Part shown: positions 17,545 through 27,191 of the stretch, in pieces | How the letters are laid out: each line of letters begins with the position of its first letter | Position numbering within the stretch: the first letter of the stretch is position 1 | Program-made: the position numbers and the translations under genes | Assembly: GCA_014650475.1 (NCBI GenBank) | Contig: BMVA01000002.1 | Coordinates: 558,001-622,000 of the forward strand | DNA length: 64,000 nucleotides | Origin: Streptomyces albogriseolus | GTDB taxonomy: Bacteria > Actinomycetota > Actinomycetes > Streptomycetales > Streptomycetaceae | Reading direction: 5' to 3' | Notes under the pieces: model-generated | Seen by the model: the letters and a program-made list of their open reading frames with translations, nothing else | What the model was told of the DNA's origin: nothing | Database searches by the model: none

Positions 17545-17573
17545 TTGACACTCCGTCAAGGGGCGCTTACGGT
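17545..17573 (+). promoter_or_regulatory. Housekeeping-type promoter for the envelope-glycan cluster
   Basis: TTGACA (17545-17550), a 17-bp spacer, then TACGGT (17568-17573). This matches the principal sigma factor consensus with optimal spacing. It lies about 95 bp upstream of the DUF3068 start and reads toward the cluster. Confidence 0.65.
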
Positions 17574-17666
17574 TCCCAGCCCTAGGGGGTGGGGACTCCC
17601 GCACGCGCACCTTCCCGTACGGCGGACCCGTCAGCGGCCCGCCGACCGAGCCTCTGGAGTGCCCGG

Positions 17667-18638
17667 ATGCGCCGTTCAGTCTCCCCGTTCTCCCTGGTCC
17701 TGCTGGGTCTCGGCACCTTCCTCCTGGTGCTGGCGCCCCTGCTCGTCCAGTACGTGCAGCCACGGGCCGCGGTCAATCCCACCGACATCGACACCACCGC
17801 CGTCTACACCGGCCGGGGCAGCGTCTTCGACCTGGAGAAGGTCGAGACGGTGCCGGACCAGCGGATCACCGTGACCCAGCGGGTGCGCGGCGACGTCCGG
17901 GAGAGCGAGCGCAGCGGCAAGGCGGTGTGGGACGTCATCACGTCCGTCGACACCGACAGGACGCTGCCGGCCGCCGACCCGCACGACGCGCTGTCGTTCA
18001 CCCCGCACCGCTGGGTGCTGGACCGCCGCACCACCGCGCCGGTGCACTGCTGCGGCGCGAAGCCGCGCATCCAGGGCGAGGCGTACCTGAAGTTCCCCTT
18101 CGACGTGCGGAAACGGGCCTACCGGTGGTGGGACAACACCCTCGGCGACACGGTCGTGCTGCGCTACCGGGGCACCGAGAAGGTCCTGGGCCACACCGGC
18201 TACCGCTTCACCGGGTCGGTGCCGCCCACCCGCACCGGCACCCGGCTGGTGCCCGGCCGCCTCGTCGGCCTGCCGGGCGGCGGTCAGGTGGCGGCCGAGG
18301 AGTGGTACGCCAACCACGGCGTGGAGCTGATCGTGGACCAGCGCACCGGCCGGGTGCTGTACGCGCAGACCGGGCCCCGGCAGACGCTGCGCGCCCCGGG
18401 CGGGACCGAGGACAGGGCGGTGCTGCTGGACGCCGAGAAGATCGCGTTCACCGAGGAGACCCAGCGGGCCGCCGTGGAGCAGGCGAAGGACGACGGCGAC
18501 CGGCTGCGGCTGCTCGGCGAGACCGTGCCGCTCGGCGCGGCGGTGGCGGGCGGCCTGCTCGCCGCGGCCGGTGTCGTCCTCCTGGCGCGCGGCCGGAAAG
18601 TGACGGCGCGTCCGGATCCGCTCGCTCCGTCCGCGTGA
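17667..18638 (+). CDS. DUF3068 (PorA-family-named) membrane-anchored protein (323 aa)
   Basis: One N-terminal transmembrane segment (FSLVLLGLGTFLLVLAPLLV) and one C-terminal segment (GAAVAGGLLAAAGVVLLA) flank a large extracytoplasmic domain, the DUF3068 layout. Inside it are TDIDTTAVYTGRG, two adjacent cysteines (HCCGAKP) and EEWYANHGVELIVDQRTG. Family members are actinobacterial cell-envelope proteins; the porin name given in databases is not supported by anything visible here. The ATG at 17667 has GGAG 7 bp upstream; an earlier ATG lacks it. It leads the same-strand cluster and is separated from the glycosyltransferase by 252 bp with a hairpin. Confidence 0.82.
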   Translation: MRRSVSPFSLVLLGLGTFLLVLAPLLVQYVQPRAAVNPTDIDTTAVYTGRGSVFDLEKVETVPDQRITVTQRVRGDVRESERSGKAVWDVITSVDTDRTLPAADPHDALSFTPHRWVLDRRTTAPVHCCGAKPRIQGEAYLKFPFDVRKRAYRWWDNTLGDTVVLRYRGTEKVLGHTGYRFTGSVPPTRTGTRLVPGRLVGLPGGGQVAAEEWYANHGVELIVDQRTGRVLYAQTGPRQTLRAPGGTEDRAVLLDAEKIAFTEETQRAAVEQAKDDGDRLRLLGETVPLGAAVAGGLLAAAGVVLLARGRKVTARPDPLAPSA

Positions 18639-18776
18639 CCCTCACCAAAAGAAGTGACTCACGAGTAAGAAAAGCCGGAAATTGTCACGCCGGTGAGTAG
18701 CCGTGGGGAACGCCTGGGCGAAAACTGTGCCATCCCCACCCACACACGGACCGTCCACATCCCTACCCAGGACGTC

Positions 18777-18801
18777 CCGGGGTCCCTTTTCAGGACCCCG
18801 G
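18777..18801 (+). terminator. Hairpin between DUF3068 and glycosyltransferase genes
   Basis: A 9-bp perfect stem (CCGGGGTCC with GGACCCCGG) with a 7-nt loop CTTTTCA lies 139 bp after the DUF3068 stop and 90 bp before the next start. It may be a partial terminator, in which case the glycosyltransferase operon has its own promoter in this 252-bp gap. Confidence 0.45.
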
Positions 18802-18890
18802 CCCCGGGGCCGCCGGCCCCGCCCCACCCCCTGTGCACCACCCCGCGTTCCTCCCCACGCCACCTCACACCGAGACGAGTTGGAGCACCG

Positions 18891-20030
18891 ATGCCCCAGC
18901 ACGTGCCGTCCTCGCTGCGCACAGCACTCCCCGGCGCGCAGCAGCTCTCCCCGGCGCTCCCCCCACATCCGCGCCGGATCGTCTTCCTCGCCCACCGGGA
19001 GCTGGGCAGTCCGTCCGCCGGCGGCTCCGAGCTGCTGGTCGACCGTCTCGCCGACGGTCTGAGCCGGCGGGGCCACGAGGTCACCCTGCTGTGCGGAGGG
19101 CCCGCGGCCTTCCGTGACTACCGGGTGGTGTCGGCGGGCGGACCGTACGACCACTACCTGCGCGCCCGTTCCGCGTTCGCCCGGCAGGTCGGCGACTGCG
19201 ACCTGCTGGTCGAGGTGTGCAACGGCATGCCGTACTTCGCGCCGCTGTGGCACCGCGGGCCCACCCTGTGCCTGGTCAACCATGTGCACACCGACCTGTG
19301 GCCGATGCGGTTCGGCGGCCCGCTGGCGCCCGCCGCGCGGCTCGGCCGGAAGCTGGAGCACTGGGCCCTCACCGGGGCGCACCGGCACGGCCTGGTCGTC
19401 GCGGTGTCCCCGTCCACGGCGCACGCCCTCCAGCGCATCGGCGTGCCGCGGGAGCGGATCCGCGTGGTGCACAACGGGGTCGCCGAGCCGGGCCCGCGCA
19501 CCGAACGCTCCCCCGAACCGCTCTTCGTGGCGGTGGGCCGGCTCGTCGAGTACAAGCGGATCGACCTGCTGCTGCGGCTGTGGGAACGGGTGCGGCCGGT
19601 CACCGGCGGCACCCTGGTGATCGTCGGCGACGGGCCCGAACGGGAGCGTCTCGAGCGGCTCGCAGGACCCCGGGTCCGCTTCACCGGGCATGTCTCCGAG
19701 ACCGAGAAGCACCGGCTGCTGTGCGCGGCCTGGCTGCTGCTGCATCCCTCCGCCGTGGAGGGCTGGGGTCTCGTCGTCACCGAGGCGGCGGCCCGTCAGA
19801 CCCCGGCGATCGCCTTCGACGTGCCCGGACTGCGCGACTCCGTGCGGGACGGCGAGACGGGGGTGCTCGCCCGCGGCGAGTCCTCCTTCGCCGCCGCGTG
19901 GATCTCCCTCACCCTGGCCGCGGACCGGCGCGCCCACATGGGCAAGGCGGCACGGGACGTCGCCGCCCGCTACCGGTGGGAGCACACCGTGCGCCAGTTC
20001 CGGGCCGTCGCCCGGGAGGCCGCACGGTGA
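18891..20030 (+). CDS. GT4-family glycosyltransferase (379 aa)
   Basis: A GT-B fold retaining glycosyltransferase. The N-terminal acceptor domain starts RRIVFLAHRELGSPSAGGSE. The C-terminal donor domain has the GT4 hallmarks VGRLVEYKRIDLLLR, VIVGDGPE and an E-x7-E motif (VEGWGLVVTEAA, near residue 290) that binds the nucleotide sugar. It has no membrane segment, so it acts on the cytoplasmic face, probably adding a sugar to a lipid carrier. The ATG at 18891 has TTGGAG 5 bp upstream. Its stop overlaps the next GTG by 4 bp. It starts the tightly packed part of the envelope cluster. Confidence 0.88.
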   Translation: MPQHVPSSLRTALPGAQQLSPALPPHPRRIVFLAHRELGSPSAGGSELLVDRLADGLSRRGHEVTLLCGGPAAFRDYRVVSAGGPYDHYLRARSAFARQVGDCDLLVEVCNGMPYFAPLWHRGPTLCLVNHVHTDLWPMRFGGPLAPAARLGRKLEHWALTGAHRHGLVVAVSPSTAHALQRIGVPRERIRVVHNGVAEPGPRTERSPEPLFVAVGRLVEYKRIDLLLRLWERVRPVTGGTLVIVGDGPERERLERLAGPRVRFTGHVSETEKHRLLCAAWLLLHPSAVEGWGLVVTEAAARQTPAIAFDVPGLRDSVRDGETGVLARGESSFAAAWISLTLAADRRAHMGKAARDVAARYRWEHTVRQFRAVAREAAR

Positions 20031-20773
20031 CGCGGTCCCGCCCTCCGTACGACGACCCCTCCCTGCGGCGCTCCCTCGCGCTGTTCCGCGCCTTCCTGCG
20101 CGAGCAGGACGACCCGGACGCCTGCTACGCCCTCCTCGCCCGTGACGCCGTCGACCAGGTGGAGGCGTACGACGGGCCGGTGGCCGGGCGGGTCGTCGCG
20201 GACGTCGGCGGCGGCAGCGGGTACTTCACCCGCGAGTTCCGCGCCCGGGGCGCGCTGGCCTGCCTGTTCGAGCCCGACGCGCGGGAGCTGGGCGAGAAGC
20301 CGCCCGAGGGCGCGGTGCTCGCGGACGGCTATCTGCTGCCGCTCGCCGACGGGGCCGCGGACGTCACGTTCTCCTCCAACGTGCTGGAGCACGTGGCCGA
20401 TCCGCGGACCTTCCTCAGCGAGCTGGTGCGGGTGACCCGGCCGGGCGGGCTGATCTACGTGTCGTTCACCAACTGGCTGTCCCCGTGGGGCGGTCATGAG
20501 TGGGCGCCCTGGCACTACCTGGGCGCCGGGCGGGCCCGTGCCCGTCACGAGCGCCGTACCGGCCGGCCCGCGAAGCACACCCTCGGCGAGAACCTGTTCG
20601 CCGTGCACGTCGGCCCCACCCTGCGCCAGGTGCGCGGCCGCGACGACGTGCGGATCGTCTCCGCCCGCTCCCGCTACTGGCCCTTCCTGACGGAGACCGT
20701 GGTGAAGGTGCCCGGTCTCCGCGAGTTCGCCACCTGGAACCTCCTCCTCATCCTCCGGCGGTGTCCCGCATGA
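20027..20773 (+). CDS. Class I SAM-dependent methyltransferase (248 aa)
   Basis: Motif I is VVADVGGGSGYFTREF (near residue 57) and the post-I acidic residue is in CLFEPDA. Methyltransf_11-type motifs follow: LPLADGAADVTFSSNVLEHV and VTRPGGLIYVSF. The GTG at 20027 overlaps the preceding stop (GTGA) and its own stop overlaps the AftD-like ATG (ATGA), so it is translationally coupled on both sides. It probably methylates a sugar or lipid precursor from the same pathway; the target is not visible. A second methyltransferase and an FkbM enzyme occur further down. Confidence 0.88.
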   Translation: MTRSRPPYDDPSLRRSLALFRAFLREQDDPDACYALLARDAVDQVEAYDGPVAGRVVADVGGGSGYFTREFRARGALACLFEPDARELGEKPPEGAVLADGYLLPLADGAADVTFSSNVLEHVADPRTFLSELVRVTRPGGLIYVSFTNWLSPWGGHEWAPWHYLGAGRARARHERRTGRPAKHTLGENLFAVHVGPTLRQVRGRDDVRIVSARSRYWPFLTETVVKVPGLREFATWNLLLILRRCPA

Positions 20774-23700
20774 CGACCACGGTCCAGGCTCCCCCTCCCG
20801 CCGCCGTCCCGGCCGGCCCCACGGCGGCGGGACCGCCGCGCGGCCCGCGCTCGCGCCGCTGGCTGCTCGGCTTCTGGGCGGTGGTGTTCGTCCTGCTCGT
20901 GGCCGTCCGGCCGGGACGGCAGACCTTCGACACCAAGCTCGGCGTCACCGTCGACCCGGGCCGGTTCCTGGCCGACCTGGGCCAGCTGTGGCAGAGCCGC
21001 GGCTCGTTCGGCGGGATCGCCGACCAGTACACCGGCTACCTGTGGCCGATGCTGCCGTACTACTGGCTGGCCGACCTGGTGCGGCTGCCGGTGTGGCTGG
21101 CGGAGCGGCTGTGGATGTCGCTGATCGTGACGGTCGCGTTCTGGGGCGCGCTGCGGCTGGCGGAGCGGCTGCGCGTCGGCGGCGGGGCGTCCCGGACGGT
21201 CGCGGCGGCGGCGTACGCGCTGTGGCCGGTGTTCACCACGGTCGTCGGCTCCACCTCGGCCGCCGCGCTGCCCGGCGCCCTGCTGCCGTGGGTGCTGCTG
21301 CCGCTGGCGGACCAGCGGTACGCGGCCCGGGTCGCGGCGCTGCGGTCGGCGCTGCTGGTGCCGTTCATGGGCGGCGTCAACGCGGCCTCCACACTGGCGT
21401 CGCTGCTGCCGGTCGGGCTGTATCTGCTGTCCCGCCCGCCGGGACCGCGGAAGTGGAAGCTGATCGCGTGGTGGGCGCCCGCGGTGGCGGTGGCGACCGC
21501 CTGGTGGTGGATCCCGCTGCTGCTGCTCGGCGTCCACGGGGAGAACTTCCTCCCGTACATCGAGACCGCGCGCACCACCACCGACACGATGGCGGCGACG
21601 GAGGCGCTGCGCGGCGCCGGGAACTGGGTGGCGTATCTGCACTTCGGCGAGCCGTGGCTGCCGGCCGGCTGGGCGGTGGCGTCCTCGGCGGCCGTGATCG
21701 TCTGCTCGGCGTGCGCGGCGGGCCTCGGACTGGCGGGCCTGGCCCGGCGGGACATGCCGGAGCGGCGCTGGCTGGTGCTGACGGTGCTGGCCGCGGCGCT
21801 GGTGCTGCTCGCCGGGTACGGCGGTGCGTCCGGCGGGCCGTTCCACGGGACGGTGCAGGACTGGCTGGACGGGTGGCTGTCGCCGTTCCGGAACGTCTAC
21901 AAGTTCCAGACGGGCCTGGCGCTGGCCCTCGTGCTCGGTCTGGCGCACCTCGCCGGGCGGGGCGTGCCGGGCCGGGGGGCGCGGCGGCGGCCGGGGACGC
22001 GGACGGCCGCGCTGCTCGCGGCGGTGCTGGTGCTGCCGGGGCTGGCCTGGCCGTACGTCGGCGGCAAGGTGCTCGGCCCCGGCTCGTTCCAGGAGATTCC
22101 CGCGTACTGGCGGGCGACCGCCGACTGGCTGGAGAAGAACTCACCGGACGCGCGCGCCCTGGTGGTGCCGGCGACCGCGCACGGCATCCACACCTGGGGA
22201 TCGACCATCGACCAGCCGCTCGACGTGGTCGCCGCCTCCCCGTGGGCGCAGCGCGACTACGTGCCGTTCGGCACGCCCGGCAACCGGCGGGCCCTGGACG
22301 CGGTGGAGCAGGCGCTGCTGACCGGCGGTGAAGTGCCCGGTCTCGCCGACTACTTGAGCCGGGCGGGCGTGCACTACGTCGTCGTCCGCAACGACCTCGA
22401 CCCGGACCAGCTCGGCCAGGTGCCCACGGCGACGGTGAAGCGCGCCCTGGAGCAGTCCGGGTACGAGCGGGTCGAGGGCCTGGGTCCCGTGACGACCGGC
22501 GGGGTCATCGCCCCGGGCACCCCGCTCCAGGTGGAGGGCCTGTACCCGCGGCAGCGCGCGGTGGAGATCTACCGCCCGGCCGGGGCGGACGTGCCCCGGC
22601 CGGGCCCGGCGGAGCTGCTGCCGGTGGCCGACACGGCCGTGGTGTCCGGCGGTCCCGAATCGCTGCTGCCGCCGGCGGAGGAGCTGCGCGGCCGGCCCGC
22701 CGTGCTGACCGGCGACGCGCATCCGGGGCTGGGCGCCCCGGCGGTGCAGGTGACCGGCGACGGGCTGCGCCGCGCGGACACCCGGTTCGGGCTGGTCAAC
22801 TCGAACACCTCGTACACGTACACGCCCGACGAGCGCAACGCGCCGGACGCCGCCCAGGAGCCGGGCGAGCGGCCCCGGCAGATCCTCCCCGTCGAGGGCG
22901 AGGAGCACCAGACGGTGGCCGAACTGCGCGGCGCACGCGAGGTGTCGGCGTCCTCCTACGGCAACTGGCTGTTCCATCTGCCGCAGTACGACCCGGTGCA
23001 CGCCTTCGACGGCGACCCGGCGACCGGCTGGGCGGAGGGCGCCGAGGACACCCCGGACGGGCAGTGGCTGCGGATCGCCTTCGACGGCCGCTACGACATG
23101 CCGGACGCCCTCCGCGTCACCCCGCTCCCCCAGAACGGGGTGCGGGCGGCGCCGACCGAGGTGCGGGTGGAGACGGAGAACGGCTCCGCGACCTCGTTCC
23201 TGCGCGTCGACGGCGAGCGGGAGCGGATCGACGCGCCGGCCGGCCCGACCCGCTGGATGAGACTGACGATCGTCGGCTCCACCGTCCCGCGCCCCGGTGT
23301 CACCGGCGCCGGCTTCTCCGAGGTGGAGCTGCCCGGCGTGCGGGTGACACGGCTGCTGCGGCTGCCCGAGGACGGCGAGGACACCACGGCGTCCGCGCGG
23401 ATCGTGTCGCTGCACCGGGCCGCCGACCCCACCGGACTGTCCCTCGCGGGCAGCGAGTCCGGGCTGCGCCGGATCGTCGGCGCCGTCCAGGCCGGGACGT
23501 ACGCGGTGCGGGCGAGCGCGGTGGCGGTGCCGGGCGAGGCGCTGGACCGGCTGCTGTACGAGGTGGCGCCCCAGCAGCGGCGGAGGATCGTCGCGACGGC
23601 GGACTCCACGGCACGGCTGGGCGCGGGCCTGTCCGCGCGGAACCTCACCGACGGGGACCTGACCACCGCGTGGATCGCGGGCGACGAACCGACCGTCCGG

Positions 23701-25149
23701 CTGAGCTGGCCGGGGAAGCGGCGGATCGGCGAACTGGTGCTGGCGCCCGCCGGCGGGCTGTCCGCGCGGGCCGCCGAGGTGCGGATCACCTCCCCGGCCG
23801 GCGCGGTGGTGGCGGGCGTCGACGACAACGGCTGGGTGCGGTTCCCGCCGATGACCACGGACCGCCTAGACATCACGGTCACCCGCACCGCCCCGCTCAC
23901 CGTGCACAACCCGGCGGTGGGCGAGGACCTCCAGCTCCCGGTGGGGCTGACGGAGGCGTACGTCCCGGCGCTGGACGACCTCCGCACCCCCCAGCCGGAG
24001 GGCGACCCCGCGTTCTCGCTGGAGTGCGGCAAGGGCCCCGTGCTGACGGTGGACGGCGAGCGCTACGACACCGCCGTACGCGGCACCGTGCGGGACCTGG
24101 TGGAGCGGCGGCCCGTCGAGGTGACGCCGTGCCGCGACGGGCGGACCGTCCCCGGGCTGGACCTTTCCGCGGGACCGCACGAGATCGAGGCCGGCGACGC
24201 GGGCCCGCTCACCACCACCGAGGTGACGCTGGCCCTGGGCGCCGTGCCGGAACGCGCGGCCACCGGGCGCGACCTGCGGGTACGGGACTGGCTGGGCGAC
24301 CGCCGCGAGGTGCTCGTCGGGCCCGGCGCCGCCTCCTACCTGACGACGCACGAGAACCACAACGACGGCTGGAAGGCCACCCTCGACGGCGAGGAGCTGA
24401 CCCCGCTGCGGCTGGACGGCTGGCAGCAGGGCTGGCTCGTCCCGGCGGGCGAGGGCGGCACGGTGAAGCTCTCCTACGGGCCCGCCACGACGTACGACGC
24501 CGCGCTGATCGCGAGCGGCGCCGGGATCGTGGCGCTGGCGGGCCTGCTGCTGTGGCGGCGCCGGGCGGAGAACCCGGACGGCCCGCCGCCGGCGCCGCCC
24601 GCCCCGGGCGTGTGGCTGGGCGCGGTCGCGGTGACGCTGACGGGCGTGGTGATCGCGGGCTGGTGGGCCCTGCTGGTCCCGGCCCTGGCACTGCTCGCCC
24701 GGCGCCGGCGGTCCCTGCTGCCCCCGGTGGCCTTCGCGACCCTCACAGGAGCGGGCCTCGCGGCGGCGGTGGGCGCGGGAGGCGCGGTGACCGCGGACGA
24801 GGGGGCGTTCGGACACATGGCCCAAGTGCTGGCCCTGACCGGCCTGTTCGCGGCGCTGGTGACCCTGGGCGCGGGCCGGGAACGGGACGACGCGCCCGCC
24901 GGAGGGGAGCCGGGACCGGGTGAGGAGGACGCCGGGCTTCCCCCGGCCGGCGACCCGGAGGACACGGCGGCCCTGCCCGCGGGGGCGCGTCCCGCCCCCG
25001 GCTCCCGGCCGGCGCCTCCGCGTGCCCCCGCGGCCCGGGTACGCCCGTTCCTGCCGCCGCTCCCGTCACGGGGCGAACCGGGACGACGCGGACCCGCCGG
25101 CCCGGGGACCGCAGGCCCCACGCCTCCCGGCGCGGGAGGCCCCGCATGA
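20770..25149 (+). CDS. AftD-like alpha-(1->3)-arabinofuranosyltransferase family protein (1459 aa)
   Basis: A giant GT-C membrane transferase. About 10-12 transmembrane segments cover residues 30-460, starting with RWLLGFWAVVFVLLVA and including the conserved QYTGYLWPMLPYYWLADLV loop. A long periplasmic part follows with two discoidin-like carbohydrate-binding regions (around DPVHAFDGDPATGWAEG and ARNLTDGDLTTAWIAG). The last 200 residues hold more membrane helices and a Pro/Gly-rich tail. In mycobacteria AftD transfers arabinofuranose from decaprenyl-phosphoarabinose to arabinogalactan and lipoarabinomannan. Streptomycetes lack that wall polymer, so the acceptor here is unknown. The ATG overlaps the upstream stop. 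Its own stop overlaps the condensation gene. Confidence 0.88.
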   Translation: MTTTVQAPPPAAVPAGPTAAGPPRGPRSRRWLLGFWAVVFVLLVAVRPGRQTFDTKLGVTVDPGRFLADLGQLWQSRGSFGGIADQYTGYLWPMLPYYWLADLVRLPVWLAERLWMSLIVTVAFWGALRLAERLRVGGGASRTVAAAAYALWPVFTTVVGSTSAAALPGALLPWVLLPLADQRYAARVAALRSALLVPFMGGVNAASTLASLLPVGLYLLSRPPGPRKWKLIAWWAPAVAVATAWWWIPLLLLGVHGENFLPYIETARTTTDTMAATEALRGAGNWVAYLHFGEPWLPAGWAVASSAAVIVCSACAAGLGLAGLARRDMPERRWLVLTVLAAALVLLAGYGGASGGPFHGTVQDWLDGWLSPFRNVYKFQTGLALALVLGLAHLAGRGVPGRGARRRPGTRTAALLAAVLVLPGLAWPYVGGKVLGPGSFQEIPAYWRATADWLEKNSPDARALVVPATAHGIHTWGSTIDQPLDVVAASPWAQRDYVPFGTPGNRRALDAVEQALLTGGEVPGLADYLSRAGVHYVVVRNDLDPDQLGQVPTATVKRALEQSGYERVEGLGPVTTGGVIAPGTPLQVEGLYPRQRAVEIYRPAGADVPRPGPAELLPVADTAVVSGGPESLLPPAEELRGRPAVLTGDAHPGLGAPAVQVTGDGLRRADTRFGLVNSNTSYTYTPDERNAPDAAQEPGERPRQILPVEGEEHQTVAELRGAREVSASSYGNWLFHLPQYDPVHAFDGDPATGWAEGAEDTPDGQWLRIAFDGRYDMPDALRVTPLPQNGVRAAPTEVRVETENGSATSFLRVDGERERIDAPAGPTRWMRLTIVGSTVPRPGVTGAGFSEVELPGVRVTRLLRLPEDGEDTTASARIVSLHRAADPTGLSLAGSESGLRRIVGAVQAGTYAVRASAVAVPGEALDRLLYEVAPQQRRRIVATADSTARLGAGLSARNLTDGDLTTAWIAGDEPTVRLSWPGKRRIGELVLAPAGGLSARAAEVRITSPAGAVVAGVDDNGWVRFPPMTTDRLDITVTRTAPLTVHNPAVGEDLQLPVGLTEAYVPALDDLRTPQPEGDPAFSLECGKGPVLTVDGERYDTAVRGTVRDLVERRPVEVTPCRDGRTVPGLDLSAGPHEIEAGDAGPLTTTEVTLALGAVPERAATGRDLRVRDWLGDRREVLVGPGAASYLTTHENHNDGWKATLDGEELTPLRLDGWQQGWLVPAGEGGTVKLSYGPATTYDAALIASGAGIVALAGLLLWRRRAENPDGPPPAPPAPGVWLGAVAVTLTGVVIAGWWALLVPALALLARRRRSLLPPVAFATLTGAGLAAAVGAGGAVTADEGAFGHMAQVLALTGLFAALVTLGAGRERDDAPAGGEPGPGEEDAGLPPAGDPEDTAALPAGARPAPGSRPAPPRAPAARVRPFLPPLPSRGEPGRRGPAGPGTAGPTPPGAGGPA

Positions 25150-26423
25150 GCGCGCACGCCCGTCCGGGCGGCCCCGCCCGCATCCCCTTCCCCGTCGTCG
25201 ACGAGATCTCCCGGCACTGTCTCCGGCACGAGGAACCGGAGACCGTCCACATCGAGGTGCACCTGCCCGGTGAGGTGGATCCGGGACGGCTGCGCAAGGC
25301 GTTCGGCGAGGCGTTGCGGCGGCATCCGAGGAGCCTGGTGCGGGAGGCTTCCGGGCCCTGGTACCGGCGTCGCTACACATGGGAGCCGACCGACGGGCCG
25401 GACGCGGAGCCCGTGAGCTTCCCGGTGCCGGGACCGCACGCCCTGCGGGACGCCCGTACGCGGGCGCTGCGCGCGGCGCCCCCGCTCACCGTGTCGCCGC
25501 CGGTCCGGCTGGAAGCCGTGCGCGGGGAGGCGGAGGGCACCGTCCTGGTCCTCACCGTCAACCACACCGCGATGGACGGCCCCTCCTGTCTGCGTGTGCT
25601 GGCCACCGCCGCCGAGCTGTACGGCGGCCGGGACAACGAGCCGGCCGCCCCGCCCGTCCGTCCGCACGACGCGCCGCCCGTCCCGCCGGACACCCCGTCC
25701 CCGTGGACGAGGCCCGCCCGGGTGGCACGCGGCGCGCCCGGACCGGCGCCCGGCAACGGGCTGATCGTCACGGAGCTGCCGCTGCCGCGCCGTCCGAAGG
25801 ACGCCCCGTACACGGTGAACGACCAGCTGATGGCGGCCACCGCGCTGACCGTGGCGCACTGGAACCGGGAGCGCGGCGCGCGGGTCCGTCCGCTGCGGAT
25901 CACCATGCCGGTGGACGACCGGCCCCGGGACAGCGGCATGCCGATCGGCAACGGCACCCGGCTGGTCGACGTGGTCTTCGCGCCGGAGGAGCTGGACGCG
26001 GACGCGGTGCCGGAGCTGCTGCGCCGTACCGCCCTGCGCACCCGCGCCCTCAAGGCCCTCCCCCGGCCCCAGCTCGGGCACGGCGCGGCGCTGCTGACCG
26101 CTCCGTGGGCGCCGGTCGCCTGCCGGGCCGCGCTGACCCGGGCGCTGCGCCGGGCGGCGGCGCCGTGGACGTCGACCACGCTGCTCAGCAACATCGGACG
26201 CGTCCCGTACCCGCTGGACTTCGGGGAGGACGCGGGCCGGGCGCGGGCCGTGTGGTTCTCGGCGCCCGCCCGGATGCCGCGCGGGCTGACCTTCACCACC
26301 GCGTCCACGGCGGGCCGGCTGCATCTGGCGCTGCGCTGGTCGGGCGGGCTGCTCGGGGACGGCGACGGCGCGCATCTGCGCGAGCTGTTCGCGCACCATC
26401 TGCGGACCACGGAGGCGACCTGA
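25146..26423 (+). CDS. Condensation-domain acyltransferase homologue (425 aa)
   Basis: A free-standing protein of the CoA-dependent acyltransferase/NRPS condensation superfamily. The catalytic HxxxD is H140-TAM-D144 in LTVNHTAMDGPS, and a late motif TTLLSNIGRVPYPLDFG matches the second half of the fold. The family includes PapA-type enzymes that acylate mycobacterial glycolipids. There is no adenylation or carrier domain nearby, so an acyl-CoA donor and a glycan or glycolipid acceptor is the simplest inference. Its ATG overlaps the AftD-like stop by 4 bp, and the next gene begins at the base after its stop. Confidence 0.82.
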   Translation: MSAHARPGGPARIPFPVVDEISRHCLRHEEPETVHIEVHLPGEVDPGRLRKAFGEALRRHPRSLVREASGPWYRRRYTWEPTDGPDAEPVSFPVPGPHALRDARTRALRAAPPLTVSPPVRLEAVRGEAEGTVLVLTVNHTAMDGPSCLRVLATAAELYGGRDNEPAAPPVRPHDAPPVPPDTPSPWTRPARVARGAPGPAPGNGLIVTELPLPRRPKDAPYTVNDQLMAATALTVAHWNRERGARVRPLRITMPVDDRPRDSGMPIGNGTRLVDVVFAPEELDADAVPELLRRTALRTRALKALPRPQLGHGAALLTAPWAPVACRAALTRALRRAAAPWTSTTLLSNIGRVPYPLDFGEDAGRARAVWFSAPARMPRGLTFTTASTAGRLHLALRWSGGLLGDGDGAHLRELFAHHLRTTEAT

Positions 26424-27176
26424 GTGACCACCACCGCATCCCCGGCCACCCCGCCCCCGCCCCCCGGGCTGCGTGACTTCTACGAGAACCCGGCCGTGCC
26501 CGTCGCCTCGGGCCCGTCCCGGAGTCTGCGCCAGGCCCGCATGCTGGCCCGCGCGCTGGGCCCGGCCGGCGCCTCGGGTCCGCGCACGGTCCTGGACATC
26601 GGCTGCGGCGACGGCACCGCGGCCGCCACCGCCGCCCCGCTGCTGCGCGGCCACCGGCTGATCGGCGTCGACTGGTCGCAGGACGCCCTCACCCGGGCGC
26701 GCACCCGGCTGCCGTACGCGGTGCGCGGCGAACTCGGCGGCGGAGGGCTGCCGTTCGCGTCGGGGTCGGCGGACGCGGTGCTGTTCAGCGAGGTGCTGGA
26801 GCATCTGGTCGACCCGGACGCGGCGCTCGACGAGATCCGCCGGGTGCTGCGGCCGGGCGGTCATCTCATGCTCTCCACGCCGAACCTGGCCGCCTGGTAC
26901 AACCGCGCCCTGCTGCTCGCCGGGGTGCAGCCGGTGTTCTCCGAGGTGAGCCTGCGCTCCGTCCACGGCCGGCCGGGCGCGGAGGTCGTGGGGCATCTGC
27001 GGCTGTACACGGCCCGCGCGCTGCGGGAGTTCGTCGCCGCGTCCGGCTTCACCGTCGTGACGCTGGAGGGGGCGCCGTTCCACGGGGTGCCGCGGGTGCT
27101 GCGGCCGCTGGACCGGCTGGCCTGCGGGGCGCCGTCGCTCGCGTCGATCCTGCTGCTGCACGCGCGGCGGGCGTGA
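26424..27176 (+). CDS. Class I SAM-dependent methyltransferase (250 aa)
   Basis: Motif I is TVLDIGCGDGTAAATAAP (near residue 55), with the acidic residue in IGVDWSQDAL. Downstream motifs are DAVLFSEVLEHLVDP and VLRPGGHLMLSTPNLAAWYNR; the last is typical of methyltransferases acting on glycan or lipid intermediates. The GTG at 26424 follows the previous TGA directly, with GGAGG 8 bp upstream. It is part of the envelope cluster. The target is unknown. Confidence 0.88.
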   Translation: MTTTASPATPPPPPGLRDFYENPAVPVASGPSRSLRQARMLARALGPAGASGPRTVLDIGCGDGTAAATAAPLLRGHRLIGVDWSQDALTRARTRLPYAVRGELGGGGLPFASGSADAVLFSEVLEHLVDPDAALDEIRRVLRPGGHLMLSTPNLAAWYNRALLLAGVQPVFSEVSLRSVHGRPGAEVVGHLRLYTARALREFVAASGFTVVTLEGAPFHGVPRVLRPLDRLACGAPSLASILLLHARRA

Positions 27177-27191
27177 GGGGGGCGGGGGGAG

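Noticed and set aside
20500-20769. An upstream extension of the AftD-like protein to 1549 residues
   Set aside because: The added 90 residues are Arg/Pro-rich and lie inside the methyltransferase gene; the ATG at 20770 overlaps the preceding stop in the pattern used throughout the cluster.
24474-27161. An 895-codon minus-strand open frame across the condensation and methyltransferase genes
   Set aside because: It is antisense to two genes with good motifs. Its amino acid composition (Gln, Arg, Gly, His) is typical of a non-coding frame.
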